Assembly: GCA_023461075.1 (NCBI GenBank)
Contig: JAEWNY010000028.1
Location: 56,814-120,813 of the forward strand
Direction of reading: 5' to 3'
Source: Pseudomonadota bacterium
Lineage (GTDB): Bacteria > Pseudomonadota > Gammaproteobacteria > Xanthomonadales > Xanthomonadaceae
DNA length: 64,000 bases
In this document: in pieces, positions 1-7,671 of the stretch
How positions within the stretch are numbered: the stretch's first letter is position 1
Layout: each line of letters begins with the position of its first letter
Notes under the pieces: generated by a model
What the model saw: the letters and a program-made list of their open reading frames with translations, nothing else
The model's database searches: none
What the model was told of the DNA's origin: nothing
Program-made: the position numbers and the translations under genes

Positions 1-234
1 CTTTCCGCTGACCGGCGAGTACACGTCCGATGCGGCCTTGACCGACTCCACTACTGCGCAGGCGTTGCCGGCCTGCACCTCGTCGCCGACCGCCGGCAAT
101 TCCACGTACACCAGGTCGCCCAGCAGGCCCTGCGCATGGTCGGAGATGCCGATGGTGGCGCGGCCGCCGTCTTCGATGCGGACCCATTCGTGGGACTTGA
201 GGAACTTGAGATCGCCGGGGATTTCGCTGCTCAT
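1..234 (-). CDS. gcvH: Glycine cleavage system H protein, 3' part missing at window edge
   Basis: Carries the lipoyl arm that moves the aminomethyl group between the P, T and L proteins of the cytoplasmic glycine cleavage complex. The 78 codons present begin [11 protein letters not shown] and contain the lipoylation motif ESVKAASD with the acceptor lysine at about residue 66. The family is usually about 130 residues, so roughly 50 C-terminal residues lie left of the window. It follows gcvT on the same strand after a gap of about 160 bases, which has no recognisable glycine riboswitch. It may be read from the gcvT promoter or from its own. The product is certain from the motif and the neighbour. 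Confidence 0.95.
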   Translation of the reverse strand, partial: MSSEIPGDLKFLKSHEWVRIEDGGRATIGISDHAQGLLGDLVYVELPAVGDEVQAGNACAVVESVKAASDVYSPVSGK

Positions 235-393
235 CGTGGGGCTCCAAAGGATCGAAAGGGATGGACCTAAGTCTAGCCGAACAGATTTCGCTCAGATGCC
301 GTCCCGCTACGTGCCAGGCTCGGCATCCTGTCTCGCCGGGAACCCACCCCTCGCTCCTGCTCGGGCGAAGATTCTCGTACCGAGTGACATCGA

Positions 394-1509
394 TCACTCG
401 GTAGGCAGGAGACTCTGCCCTTCGCGCACGAACGGGAACTTCACCACCCGCACCGGCACTTCCCTGCCGCGGATGTCCACGCGAACTTCGCCCGGCTCGC
501 CGGCCGGGATGCGCGCCAGCGCGATCGCCTTGCCGATGGTCGGCGAGAACGTGCCGGAGAGGATCGCGCCCTCGCCCGCCGCGCTCAGCACCTTCTGTCC
601 ATGACGCAGCACGCCCTTTTCGTCCATGACCAGGCCGATCATCTGTCGCGCGTTGCCGACGGCGCGTTGTGCCTCGATCGCGGCGCGGCCATTGAAATCG
701 CGCGGCTCCCCATCGACCTCGTCGAGCGCGATGGTCCAGCCCATCGCGGCCTCGTCCGGCAGCACGGTTTCGTCCATGTCCTGTCCGTAGAGGTTCATGC
801 CCGCTTCCAGCCGCAGGGTGTCACGTGCACCGAGTCCGGCGGGCTTCACGCCCGCTGCGTGCAAGGCGTTCCAGAAAGAGACAGCGCGGTCTTCAGGCAC
901 GATCACTTCGAAACCATCCTCGCCGGTGTAGCCGGTGCGGGCGACGAACACCGGCACGCCATCGACCGTCTCGGTTTCCAACGCAGCGAAGCGTCCAAGC
1001 TTTTCCGCCTTGGCCCGATCGGCCTCCTTCAGCAGGCCGATCACCTTCGCGCGTGCGTTCGGACCCTGCACCGCGACCATGCCGAACTCCGGGCGCTCGC
1101 GCACCTCGACGCCGAAGGGCGCCGCATGGGCGGTGATCCACGCCAGATCCTTGTCGCGGGTGGCGGCATTGACCACCAGCCGGAACCAGTCCTCGCGCAT
1201 GAAATAGATGATGAGGTCGTCGATGACGCCGCCGGCCTCGTCCAGCATCCCGGTGTAGAGCGCCTTGCCGGGCTTCTGCAGCTTCTCGACCGAGTTGGCG
1301 ACGAGCTTGCGCAGGAAGCGGCGCACCTTCTCGCCGTGCAGGTCGACCACGGTCATGTGCGAGACATCGAACATGCCGGCATCGATGCGGACGTTGTGGT
1401 GTTCGTCGATCTGCGAGCCGTAGTGGATCGGCATGTCCCAACCGCCGAAGTCGACCATCTTCGCGCCCATCGCGCGGTGGGTGTCGTTGAGGATGGTTTT
1501 CTGCGTCAT
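394..1509 (-). CDS. gcvT: Aminomethyltransferase, glycine cleavage T protein
   Basis: Transfers the methylene group from the H-protein-bound intermediate to tetrahydrofolate and releases ammonia. The protein is 371 residues, full length for the family. It starts [21 protein letters not shown] and contains the conserved [19 protein letters not shown] segment of the folate-binding core. The start is the ATG at 1509. No strong Shine-Dalgarno sequence is visible, but a GATAAT -10-like element lies about 30 bases upstream, inside the hairpin at 1527-1562. gcvH follows on the same strand, as expected for a gcvT-gcvH unit. The P-protein gene is not in the window. Confidence 0.97.
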   Translation of the reverse strand: MTQKTILNDTHRAMGAKMVDFGGWDMPIHYGSQIDEHHNVRIDAGMFDVSHMTVVDLHGEKVRRFLRKLVANSVEKLQKPGKALYTGMLDEAGGVIDDLIIYFMREDWFRLVVNAATRDKDLAWITAHAAPFGVEVRERPEFGMVAVQGPNARAKVIGLLKEADRAKAEKLGRFAALETETVDGVPVFVARTGYTGEDGFEVIVPEDRAVSFWNALHAAGVKPAGLGARDTLRLEAGMNLYGQDMDETVLPDEAAMGWTIALDEVDGEPRDFNGRAAIEAQRAVGNARQMIGLVMDEKGVLRHGQKVLSAAGEGAILSGTFSPTIGKAIALARIPAGEPGEVRVDIRGREVPVRVVKFPFVREGQSLLPTE

Positions 1510-1526
1510 GGATGCGGGCTCGGCGG

Positions 1527-1562
1527 CGGGAAAGCGGCGATTATCGCATCGCCGCTTTCCCG
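1527..1562 (-). other. 15-bp perfect inverted repeat between nfeD and gcvT
   Basis: Two 15-base arms (1527-1541 and 1548-1562) are perfectly complementary around a 6-base loop. There is no T-run on either side, so it does not look like a standard intrinsic terminator. Read on the minus strand, the loop region holds GATAAT (about 1545-1540), a plausible -10 element for gcvT. The structure may end the SPFH/nfeD transcript, overlap the gcvT promoter, or do both. Confidence 0.55.
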
Positions 1563-1569
1563 TGCAGGC

Positions 1570-2001
1570 TCAGGCCGGCACCACCTGCAGGGTCATGCCG
1601 CGGATCGCCACCACGCGCACGCGCGCGCCGGCGGGCAGGTCCGGCCCCTCGACGTTCCAGAATGCATCGCCGATCTGGGTGCGGCCTTCGCCATCGATGA
1701 TGGGAGAGCCCAGCACCGCGACCTGGCCGACCATCTGTTCGGTGCGGCGGTTGAGCATCGGCTGGTCGCTGCCACGGCCTTTGCCACGGAACCACTTCCG
1801 ATAGATCGCCACCGAGACGAAGCTGAGCACGACGAACAGCACGACCTGCATCAGCACGCTCATCCCCGGCGCCACCAGCACGATCAGGAACACGGCCGCC
1901 GCCGCGAAGCCGAGCCAAAGCAGGAAAGCGCCCGGCACCAGCGTCTCCGCCGCGATCAGCGCGAAGGCGAGCGCCGCCCAGGTGAAGACTTCCCAGCGCA
2001 T
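1570..2001 (-). CDS. NfeD family membrane protein
   Basis: A short NfeD-type protein of 143 residues. It has two or three hydrophobic segments in the first 70 residues (AALAFALIAAETLVPG and a second stretch near 25-65), followed by a small soluble OB-fold-like domain (about 80-143: VGQVAVLGSPIIDGEGR, then the AGARVRVVAIRG strands). NfeD proteins partner SPFH/stomatin proteins and are thought to help organise membrane microdomains or membrane-protein quality control. The SPFH gene lies immediately upstream with only 3 bases between, so the two are almost certainly co-transcribed. The biochemical role is unknown. Confidence 0.88.
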   Translation of the reverse strand: MRWEVFTWAALAFALIAAETLVPGAFLLWLGFAAAAVFLIVLVAPGMSVLMQVVLFVVLSFVSVAIYRKWFRGKGRGSDQPMLNRRTEQMVGQVAVLGSPIIDGEGRTQIGDAFWNVEGPDLPAGARVRVVAIRGMTLQVVPA

Positions 2002-2004
2002 GGC

Positions 2005-2979
2005 TCAGCCTCCCGCCGGGAACTGCGGACGCGGGGGCGTCGGTGGGCGCGGCGGCGGGTTGCCGTTGCGATCCAGCGCTTCCTTGGCCAGATCGGCGAT
2101 GCCGGCGAGCGATCCGATCACGCCGGCCGACTCCATCGGCATCATCACGAACTTCTGGTTCGGCGCCTCGGCCAGCGCCTTGAATGCCTCGATGTATTTC
2201 TGCGCGACGAAGTAATTGATCGCCTGCACGTTGCCGTTGGCGATGGCGTCGGAAACCATGCGCGTGGCACTGGCCTCTGCCTCAGCCAATCGCTCGCGCG
2301 CCTCGGCTTCGCGGAACGCGGCTTCCCGCTCGCCTTCCGCCTCGAGGATGGTCGATTGCTTCTCGCCCTCGGCCTTGAGGATTGCCGCTTCGCGGAAACC
2401 CTGCGCCTCTAGGATGTTGGCGCGCTTCTCGCGCTCGGCCTTCATCTGCCGCGCCATCGAATCGACCAGATCGCGCGGCGGCTGGATGTCCTTCAGTTCG
2501 ATGCGGTTGACCTTGATGCCCCACGGATGCGTGGCCTGGTCGACCGCCACCAGCACCTTGGTATTGATCTCGTCACGCTTTGACAGCGACTCGTCAAGGT
2601 CCATCGAACCGATCGCGGTACGGATGTTGGTCATCACCAGGTTGATGATCGCCACCTCCAGCTGGGCCACCTCGTACGCGGCCTTGGCCGCATCGAGCAC
2701 CTGGAAATAGACCACGCCATCCACCTTGACCACCGCGTTGTCCTTGGTGATGACGTCCTGGCTGGGCACCTCCATGACCTGTTCCATCATGTTGATCTTG
2801 CGGCCGATGCCCTGGTAGATCGGCACCAGGAAGTGCAGGCCAGGCGAGAGCGTATGGGTGTACTTGCCGAAGGCTTCCACCGTCCACTCATAGCCCTGCG
2901 GCACCATTCGCACCGCCTTGAACAGCACCACCACGGCCGCGACCAGCAGGACCAGTGCCAACATCGTTCCGAATGTCAT
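2005..2979 (-). CDS. SPFH/band 7 (stomatin-like) membrane protein
   Basis: 324 residues. An N-terminal membrane segment (about 2-20) precedes a band 7 domain (VPQGYEWTVEAFGKY onward) and a long charged coiled coil (about 190-260) rich in EAEGEREAAFREAEARER-type repeats. The tail is rich in proline (NPPPRPPTPPRP). The start at 2979 is chosen over an earlier in-frame codon because a strong GGAGGGG ribosome site precedes it and translation begins just before the membrane anchor. A TATACT -10-like element lies about 35 bases upstream. Family members (QmcA, stomatin) form large membrane rings and associate with proteases or NfeD partners. Here nfeD follows directly. Confidence 0.92.
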   Translation of the reverse strand: MTFGTMLALVLLVAAVVVLFKAVRMVPQGYEWTVEAFGKYTHTLSPGLHFLVPIYQGIGRKINMMEQVMEVPSQDVITKDNAVVKVDGVVYFQVLDAAKAAYEVAQLEVAIINLVMTNIRTAIGSMDLDESLSKRDEINTKVLVAVDQATHPWGIKVNRIELKDIQPPRDLVDSMARQMKAEREKRANILEAQGFREAAILKAEGEKQSTILEAEGEREAAFREAEARERLAEAEASATRMVSDAIANGNVQAINYFVAQKYIEAFKALAEAPNQKFVMMPMESAGVIGSLAGIADLAKEALDRNGNPPPRPPTPPRPQFPAGG

Positions 2980-3073
2980 CGATTCCCCTCCGATAGGTTG
3001 GATGCCACTGCACCGAGTATAGGCAGCACCGATGACGGCTGCCGCATGCAGGAAGTCACCGCCACGCATCAGT

Positions 3074-3079
3074 TAGAAT
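3074..3079 (+). promoter_or_regulatory. -10 element of the riboswitch transcript
   Basis: TAGAAT sits about 7 bases before the first paired bases of the manganese riboswitch, so transcription would start near 3086 and include the whole aptamer. The -35 region is not a good match to consensus. Confidence 0.5.
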
Positions 3080-3082
3080 GTC

Positions 3083-3205
3083 GGCACCTCCTCCGGGGAG
3101 TAGCCCACCGGCCCCAGCCGGGTCGCGCGTCAACACACTTGGCCGGCCGGCCATGGCGCGCGAAGCGATGCGTACGCATCGCCGGGCAAGACCGAAGGCG
3201 GGCGG
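3083..3205 (+). promoter_or_regulatory. yybP-ykoY manganese riboswitch
   Basis: All the sequence landmarks of this class are present in order: GGGGAGTAGC at 3095-3104, TCAACACAC at 3130-3138 (the conserved TCAACA of loop L1), a perfect hairpin GCGATGCGTACGCATCGC near 3174-3183 and beyond, and GGCAAGACC at 3185-3193 (the second conserved strand). In the known class these loops dock to bind Mn2+ and switch on manganese export genes. The next gene is a TMEM165/GDT1-type exporter, a typical partner. The helices were paired by eye, and the expression platform (about 3205-3270, GC-rich and able to pair near the start codon) was not resolved. Confidence 0.9.
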
Positions 3206-3272
3206 GACACCCATGGCCGGGTGCGTCCTGCCTGCTTTCGCGTCCAGCCTGCGCCCGGCCCCGGAACCGACG

Positions 3273-3845
3273 ATGGACCACTCCTTCTATCCCGCCCTGA
3301 TTTCGACCGGCACCGTGGCGCTGGCCGAGATCGGCGACAAGACGCAATTGCTGGCCCTGTTGCTGGCCGCACGCTTCCGCAAGCCTTGGCCGATCATCTG
3401 GGGCATCCTGGTCGCGACCCTGCTCAACCATGCGCTGGCCGGTTGGCTGGGTTCGCTTGCGGCCCGATGGCTGACTCCCGAGGTGTTGAGATGGGTGGTC
3501 GCGGCCAGCTTCATCGCCATCGCGCTGTGGACACTCAAGCCCGACAAGCTCGACGCGGACGAGATGCTGCCCGCACGCGGTGCTTTCATCGCCACCACTC
3601 TTGCCTTCTTCATCGCCGAGATCGGCGACAAGACCCAGGTCGCGACGGTGTTGCTGGCGGCAAAATATTCACCACTGTGGCAGATCGTCGCCGGCACCAC
3701 GGTGGGGATGCTGCTGGCGAACGTGCCGGTGGTGCTGCTCGGCAGCCGTTTCGCCAGCAAGTTGCCACTCAGGGCCGCGCGGATCACCGCCGCCTTGGTC
3801 TTCCTGCTGCTGGGGCTGTGGGCGGCGTTCAAGGGGATCGGCTGA
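3273..3845 (+). CDS. TMEM165/GDT1 (UPF0016) family manganese exporter
   Basis: A 190-residue inner-membrane protein with about six hydrophobic segments arranged as two repeats, each carrying the family signature E-x-G-D-K-[TS] (AEIGDKTQ at about 18-25 and 115-122). These acidic motifs form the cation site of Mn2+/Ca2+ transporters such as MneA of Vibrio. The start at 3273 is chosen because homologues begin with this short hydrophobic N-terminus and the upstream bases are riboswitch RNA. The yybP-ykoY element in its leader supports export of excess manganese. The substrate is inferred from the family and the riboswitch. Confidence 0.93.
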   Translation: MDHSFYPALISTGTVALAEIGDKTQLLALLLAARFRKPWPIIWGILVATLLNHALAGWLGSLAARWLTPEVLRWVVAASFIAIALWTLKPDKLDADEMLPARGAFIATTLAFFIAEIGDKTQVATVLLAAKYSPLWQIVAGTTVGMLLANVPVVLLGSRFASKLPLRAARITAALVFLLLGLWAAFKGIG

Positions 3846-3857
3846 GGCACGCTTGTT

Positions 3858-3873
3858 TGTGACGGTCGTCACG
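3858..3873 (+). promoter_or_regulatory. CRP/Clp-like operator before the diguanylate cyclase
   Basis: TGTGA at 3858-3862 and TCACG at 3869-3873 are separated by six bases, one mismatch from the TGTGA-N6-TCACA consensus of CRP and of Clp, the Xanthomonas CRP-like protein. The centre is about 40 bases before the start predicted from the CATAAT at 3893-3898, the usual position for class II activation. Confidence 0.55.
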
Positions 3874-3892
3874 TATCGACTCGTGGACGGTG

Positions 3893-3898
3893 CATAAT
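3893..3898 (+). promoter_or_regulatory. -10 element for the GGDEF gene
   Basis: CATAAT preceded by TG (TGCATAAT, an extended -10). Transcription would start near 3905, leaving a leader of about 19 bases with a GGGGGAT ribosome site before the GTG start. Confidence 0.5.
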
Positions 3899-3923
3899 CG
3901 GCCGCGGGATCGGGGGATATCCA

Positions 3924-5078
3924 GTGGCCATCACAAGGAGTGAATCGGGCAGTGTCCTGCACCGGCTGCTGAGGCAGCCGGACGAGGCCATGCTAGAGAC
4001 CCGGGCCGGAGGGGAACTGGTCGTGGCGCGGATGCGCGTCTGGGCCAGCCTGCTGCTGTTGCTGATGCCGCTGGCCAACCACCTCTCCGGCGGCACGTTG
4101 GCCGAAACGTTGATCGGCCTCACCGGAGCGGCGTCGGCCATCGCCATGTCGCTGGTCATCCTGTCGTTGGCCCGGCAGCGTGGCCGTTTCCGCTGGCTTC
4201 CCTACTTCTCCGGTGCGTGGGACACCGCGCTGACCACGCTGTCGCTGTGCCTGCTGGCCAACCAGGAGCCCGCCGCCGGGATCAACAGCATGGTCGTCTG
4301 GAGTTTCTACCTGACCAGCATCTTCCTGACCGCGCTGCGTAACGATGGACGACTGGTGCTGTGGGTCGGAACGCTCGCCTTCATTCAGTACGCACTGCTG
4401 AGCAGCTGGATCCTGTCCCAACACGAAACGACGCAACTGGCCTCGGTGGGTTACGGCACCGCCGGCTGGGGCAATGTCGCGCAACGGCTGGTGGTGATCA
4501 CCATCATCACGATCGTCACGGCGACGATCGTGCTGCGGATGCAGCGTCTCATTGACCTGGCCAGCACCGACAGCCTGACCGGCATCTCCAACCGCAGCTG
4601 GCTGGCCTACCGCTACCCCAAACTCGTCGCCAAGGCCCGAGAGTCAGGCCTGCCTCTTTCGCTCGCGATCATCGACCTCGATCATTTCAAGCTGATCAAC
4701 GACGAGATCGGCCACCTGGCCGGCGATCGTGCGCTCTGCCATTTCATCGCTATCGCGCAGGGGCACCTGGGCGATGACGACTGGATCGTCCGCCTCGGGG
4801 GGGAGGAATTCGCCGTGCTGATGCCGGTGTCTGTGGGCGATGCCGGACGGCGACTCAACGTGCTCCGCGAGCAGGTGGCCGCCTCGCCCTTCGATCCGGG
4901 CGAAGGCCTGACGCCGTGCCGGCTGACCTTCAGCGCCGGCATCAGCGCGTTCCCGGAAGACGGCAGCGATCTCACGCGCCTGCTCGGCCGGGCCGACAAA
5001 CGCTTGTCGATCGCCAAGCGCACCGGACGCAACCGCGTGGTCATCGACGACCTGAACGTGCAGGGGCTGGCCGGCTGA
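3924..5078 (+). CDS. Membrane-bound GGDEF diguanylate cyclase
   Basis: 384 residues. An N-terminal block of about five transmembrane helices (about 38-57, 62-85, 98-115, 121-160, 186-206) is followed by a GGDEF domain (about 212-378). The catalytic motif is intact as GGEEF at 292-296, and the metal/substrate segment DLDHFKLIND is at 251-260, so it should make cyclic di-GMP from two GTP. The usual inhibitory RxxD site five residues before GGEEF is absent (GDDDWIV there). The start is a GTG with a GGGGGAT ribosome site. The preceding CRP/Clp-like site suggests regulation by a CRP-family protein. The ligand of the membrane sensor is unknown. Confidence 0.93.
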   Translation: MAITRSESGSVLHRLLRQPDEAMLETRAGGELVVARMRVWASLLLLLMPLANHLSGGTLAETLIGLTGAASAIAMSLVILSLARQRGRFRWLPYFSGAWDTALTTLSLCLLANQEPAAGINSMVVWSFYLTSIFLTALRNDGRLVLWVGTLAFIQYALLSSWILSQHETTQLASVGYGTAGWGNVAQRLVVITIITIVTATIVLRMQRLIDLASTDSLTGISNRSWLAYRYPKLVAKARESGLPLSLAIIDLDHFKLINDEIGHLAGDRALCHFIAIAQGHLGDDDWIVRLGGEEFAVLMPVSVGDAGRRLNVLREQVAASPFDPGEGLTPCRLTFSAGISAFPEDGSDLTRLLGRADKRLSIAKRTGRNRVVIDDLNVQGLAG

Positions 5079-5142
5079 ACGCGCCTCGCCTTGCCCGGAT
5101 GCCGCCGCTGCCCTAGTCTGGCGCGACTTCACGGGGGTGCGA

Positions 5143-6438
5143 ATGGAAGCTTTGTCGCGGATCGGTTTCGGGGTGTTCGGTCTGGCCGTGCTGGTGGGCG
5201 TGGCCTGGCTGTTCTCCAACAACAAGCGCGCGGTCGACTGGAAGCTGATCCTCACCGGCATCGCGCTGCAGATCGGCTTCGCCGCGCTGGTGTTGCTGGT
5301 CCCGGGCGGGCGCGAGGTATTCGACTGGCTCGGCCACGGCTTCGTCAAGCTGCTCGATTTCGTCAAGGCCGGTTCCGGTTTCATCTTCGGCTCGCTGATG
5401 AACGTCGAGACCTTTGGCTTCATCTTCGCCTTCCAGGTGCTGCCGACCATCATCTTCTTCGCCGCCTTCATGGGCGTGCTCTACCACCTGGGCGTGATGC
5501 AGGCGATCGTCAAGGCGATGGCCTGGGCGATCACCAAGGTGATGCGGGTCTCGGGTGCGGAAACCACCAGCGTCTGCGCCAGCGTGTTCATCGGCCAGAC
5601 CGAGGCGCCTCTGACGGTGCGCCCGTACATCGCGCGGATGACCCACTCCGAATTGCTGACGATGATGATCGGCGGCATGGCGCATATCGCCGGCGGCGTG
5701 CTGGCCGCGTATGTCGGCATGCTCGGCGGCACCGATCCGGAGGCGCAGGCGTTCTATGCCAAGCACCTGATGGCCGCATCGATCATGGCCGCGCCGGCCA
5801 CGCTGGTGGTGGCGAAGCTGCTGATTCCCGAGACGCAGGAACCGCTGACCCGTGGCTCGGTGAAGATGGAAGTGGAAAAGACCACCGCCAACATCATCGA
5901 TGCCGCCGCCTCCGGTGCCGCCGACGGGCTGAAGCTCGCGCTCAACATCGCGGCGATGCTGCTTGCCTTCATCGCGCTGATCGCGATGGTCAATGCGCCG
6001 CTGACCTGGTTGGGCGAAGTCACCGGCATCGCCCAGATGATCGGCAGGCCGACCAACCTGGAAAACATCCTGGGCGCGGTGCTGTCCCCGGTGGCTTGGG
6101 TGATCGGCGTGCCGTGGCAGGACGCGACCACGGTGGGTTCGTTGATCGGGCAGAAAGTCGTCATCAACGAGTTCATCGCCTACAGCGAGCTGGCCAAGAT
6201 CACCACCGGCCAGGCGCCGGGCGTGACGCTGACCCCGCAGGGCGCGCTGATTGCGACCTATGCGCTGTGCGGCTTCGCCAACTTCAGCTCGATCGCGATC
6301 CAGATCGGCGGCATCGGCGGGCTGGCCCCGGAGCGCCGCGCCGACCTGGCCCGCTTCGGCCTGCGTGCGGTGCTGGGTGGCTCCATCGCCACCTTCATGA
6401 CCGCAACCATCGCCGGCGTGCTGACCTGGTTCGGATGA
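5143..6438 (+). CDS. NupC/CNT family nucleoside symporter
   Basis: 431 residues with the three-part build of concentrative nucleoside transporters: a hydrophobic N-terminal part, a gate domain (AAYVGMLGG region), and the C-terminal core with EFIAYSELAK and ALCGFANFSSIAIQIGG. CNT proteins import nucleosides with H+ or Na+. The conserved SVCASVFIGQTEAPL stretch, with its Q-T-E substrate motif, is present. The start at ATG 5143 is preferred over a GTG two codons earlier because the GGGGG ribosome site then has normal spacing. The ribokinase gene begins 4 bases after its stop, so import and ribose salvage look co-transcribed. Confidence 0.93.
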   Translation: MEALSRIGFGVFGLAVLVGVAWLFSNNKRAVDWKLILTGIALQIGFAALVLLVPGGREVFDWLGHGFVKLLDFVKAGSGFIFGSLMNVETFGFIFAFQVLPTIIFFAAFMGVLYHLGVMQAIVKAMAWAITKVMRVSGAETTSVCASVFIGQTEAPLTVRPYIARMTHSELLTMMIGGMAHIAGGVLAAYVGMLGGTDPEAQAFYAKHLMAASIMAAPATLVVAKLLIPETQEPLTRGSVKMEVEKTTANIIDAAASGAADGLKLALNIAAMLLAFIALIAMVNAPLTWLGEVTGIAQMIGRPTNLENILGAVLSPVAWVIGVPWQDATTVGSLIGQKVVINEFIAYSELAKITTGQAPGVTLTPQGALIATYALCGFANFSSIAIQIGGIGGLAPERRADLARFGLRAVLGGSIATFMTATIAGVLTWFG

Positions 6439-6442
6439 GCGC

Positions 6443-7408
6443 ATGAGCCGCGTCGTCGTCGTCGGCTCGTTCAACCTCGACCACGTCTGGCGCAGCGAAC
6501 GGATCCCGGTTGCCGGACAAACGCTCGCCGGCAGCTACGACAGCGGCCCCGGCGGCAAGGGCTTCAACCAGGCGATGGCTGCGTGCCGCGCTGGCGCGGA
6601 CACCGTGTTCGTCTGCGCGCTCGGGCAAGACGCAGGCGGCGAACTGGCGCGTGCCTTGGCGAGGGCGGACGGCATCGACCTGCGCGATCAGGCCAGCGAC
6701 GCACCGACCGGCACCGCCGGCATCTTCGTCGACGGCGAGGGACGCAACTGCATTGTCATTGGGCCCGGCGCCAACGCCGACCTCGGCACGGCGCATGTCG
6801 AATCGCAACGCGAGGCGGTCGAGGCGGCCGCAGTCGTGCTGGCACAACTGGAATCCCCGTCTCCCAGCATCGAATCCGCCCTGCGCATCGCGCGAGCAAC
6901 GGGCGTGACGAGCGTGCTCAACCCCGCCCCGGCCAATGCGCCGACCACGCGCGAGATGCTCGCACTGGCCGACATCCTCACGCCCAATGAGAGCGAATTC
7001 GCCGCGTTGATCGCACGGCACACCTCGATGGCGATCCCCGCCGATGCGGTCGCCACGGCTGGTGACGAAGCCTTGCACCTGCTTTGCCGCACCTTGCATC
7101 CGGCGGGCACGGTAGTCATCACCCTGGGCGCAATCGGCAGCTTTGTCTCGCATGCCGATGATGGATGGCGGGGCGATGCGGCCTCGCATTACCGCGTCGC
7201 CGCCGCGCCTGCGCAAGCCATCGACACCACCGGGGCAGGCGATGCCTTCAACGGTGCGTTGTGCGCGTCGATGGCGTTGCGACCCGACGCGCTCTTCGAG
7301 GCGCATCTGCGCATTGCCAGTATTTACGCGGCGCGCGCCACAGAAAACAAAGGCGCGGCATTGGCGATGCCCCACATCAACCTGACGACGCTTTTCATCG
7401 CAGGCTGA
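6443..7408 (+). CDS. rbsK: Ribokinase, PfkB family
   Basis: Phosphorylates ribose (or a related sugar or nucleoside) at the 5' position with ATP in the cytoplasm. 321 residues with both PfkB signatures: GGKGFNQA at about 37-44, and DTTGAGDAF at 261-269 with the catalytic aspartate at 267. The segment LTPNESEF is typical of the sugar-kinase core. It is tightly linked to the nucleoside symporter. A nucleosidase that would release ribose is not seen in the window. Other PfkB kinases (inosine, pseudouridine) cannot be excluded. Confidence 0.88.
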   Translation: MSRVVVVGSFNLDHVWRSERIPVAGQTLAGSYDSGPGGKGFNQAMAACRAGADTVFVCALGQDAGGELARALARADGIDLRDQASDAPTGTAGIFVDGEGRNCIVIGPGANADLGTAHVESQREAVEAAAVVLAQLESPSPSIESALRIARATGVTSVLNPAPANAPTTREMLALADILTPNESEFAALIARHTSMAIPADAVATAGDEALHLLCRTLHPAGTVVITLGAIGSFVSHADDGWRGDAASHYRVAAAPAQAIDTTGAGDAFNGALCASMALRPDALFEAHLRIASIYAARATENKGAALAMPHINLTTLFIAG

Positions 7409-7459
7409 ACACCACTGACGCGTTCCTTTCGGCTTCGTCTTCGTCCGTCCAACACAGCG

Positions 7460-7632
7460 GCAGGTATTGGGTCGATCGAAGGCCGCTGGAAGGTGTACTC
7501 GTTGCGGTTCACCGACTTCCCGGGCCATGGCGACTTCGGCTTGGTCGGCCGGTACGCATCGGCCGCAACGAGTTGCTCATGCCGCTCGATTACAACGGGC
7601 GCGGCTTCGAGCTCTATCACCTCAATCGCTGA
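7460..7632 (+). pseudogene. Possible frameshifted gene remnant, unknown family
   Basis: Two protein-like stretches lie in adjacent frames. Frame A encodes IEGRWKVYSLRFTDFPGHGD (about 7475-7534). From about 7556, frame B encodes RIGRNELLMPLDYNGRGFEL and ends LYHLNR at a stop at 7632. Each looks like real protein, with aromatic and acidic residues unlike the arginine-rich shadow frames nearby, and together they read as the tail of one protein broken by a frameshift near 7540-7560. No start codon with a ribosome site was found. I do not recognise the family. It could also be a short noncoding spacer that looks protein-like by chance. Confidence 0.35.
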
Positions 7633-7659
7633 CTCGCGCGTAAGCACCGCGCCGATCGC

Positions 7660-7665
7660 TAGAAT
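7660..7665 (+). promoter_or_regulatory. -10 element placing the start site on the dusB ATG
   Basis: TAGAAT is followed by exactly six bases and then the dusB ATG. There is no Shine-Dalgarno sequence. The predicted transcription start is the A of the start codon, so the mRNA may be leaderless. Confidence 0.45.
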
Positions 7666-7671
7666 GCACGC

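Noticed and set aside
235..393. Glycine riboswitch between gcvT and gcvH
   Set aside because: The conserved glycine-aptamer sequences were not found on either strand.
601..2412. A 603-codon frame antisense to gcvT, nfeD and the SPFH gene
   Set aside because: Shadow frame: crosses three genes with strong family signatures.
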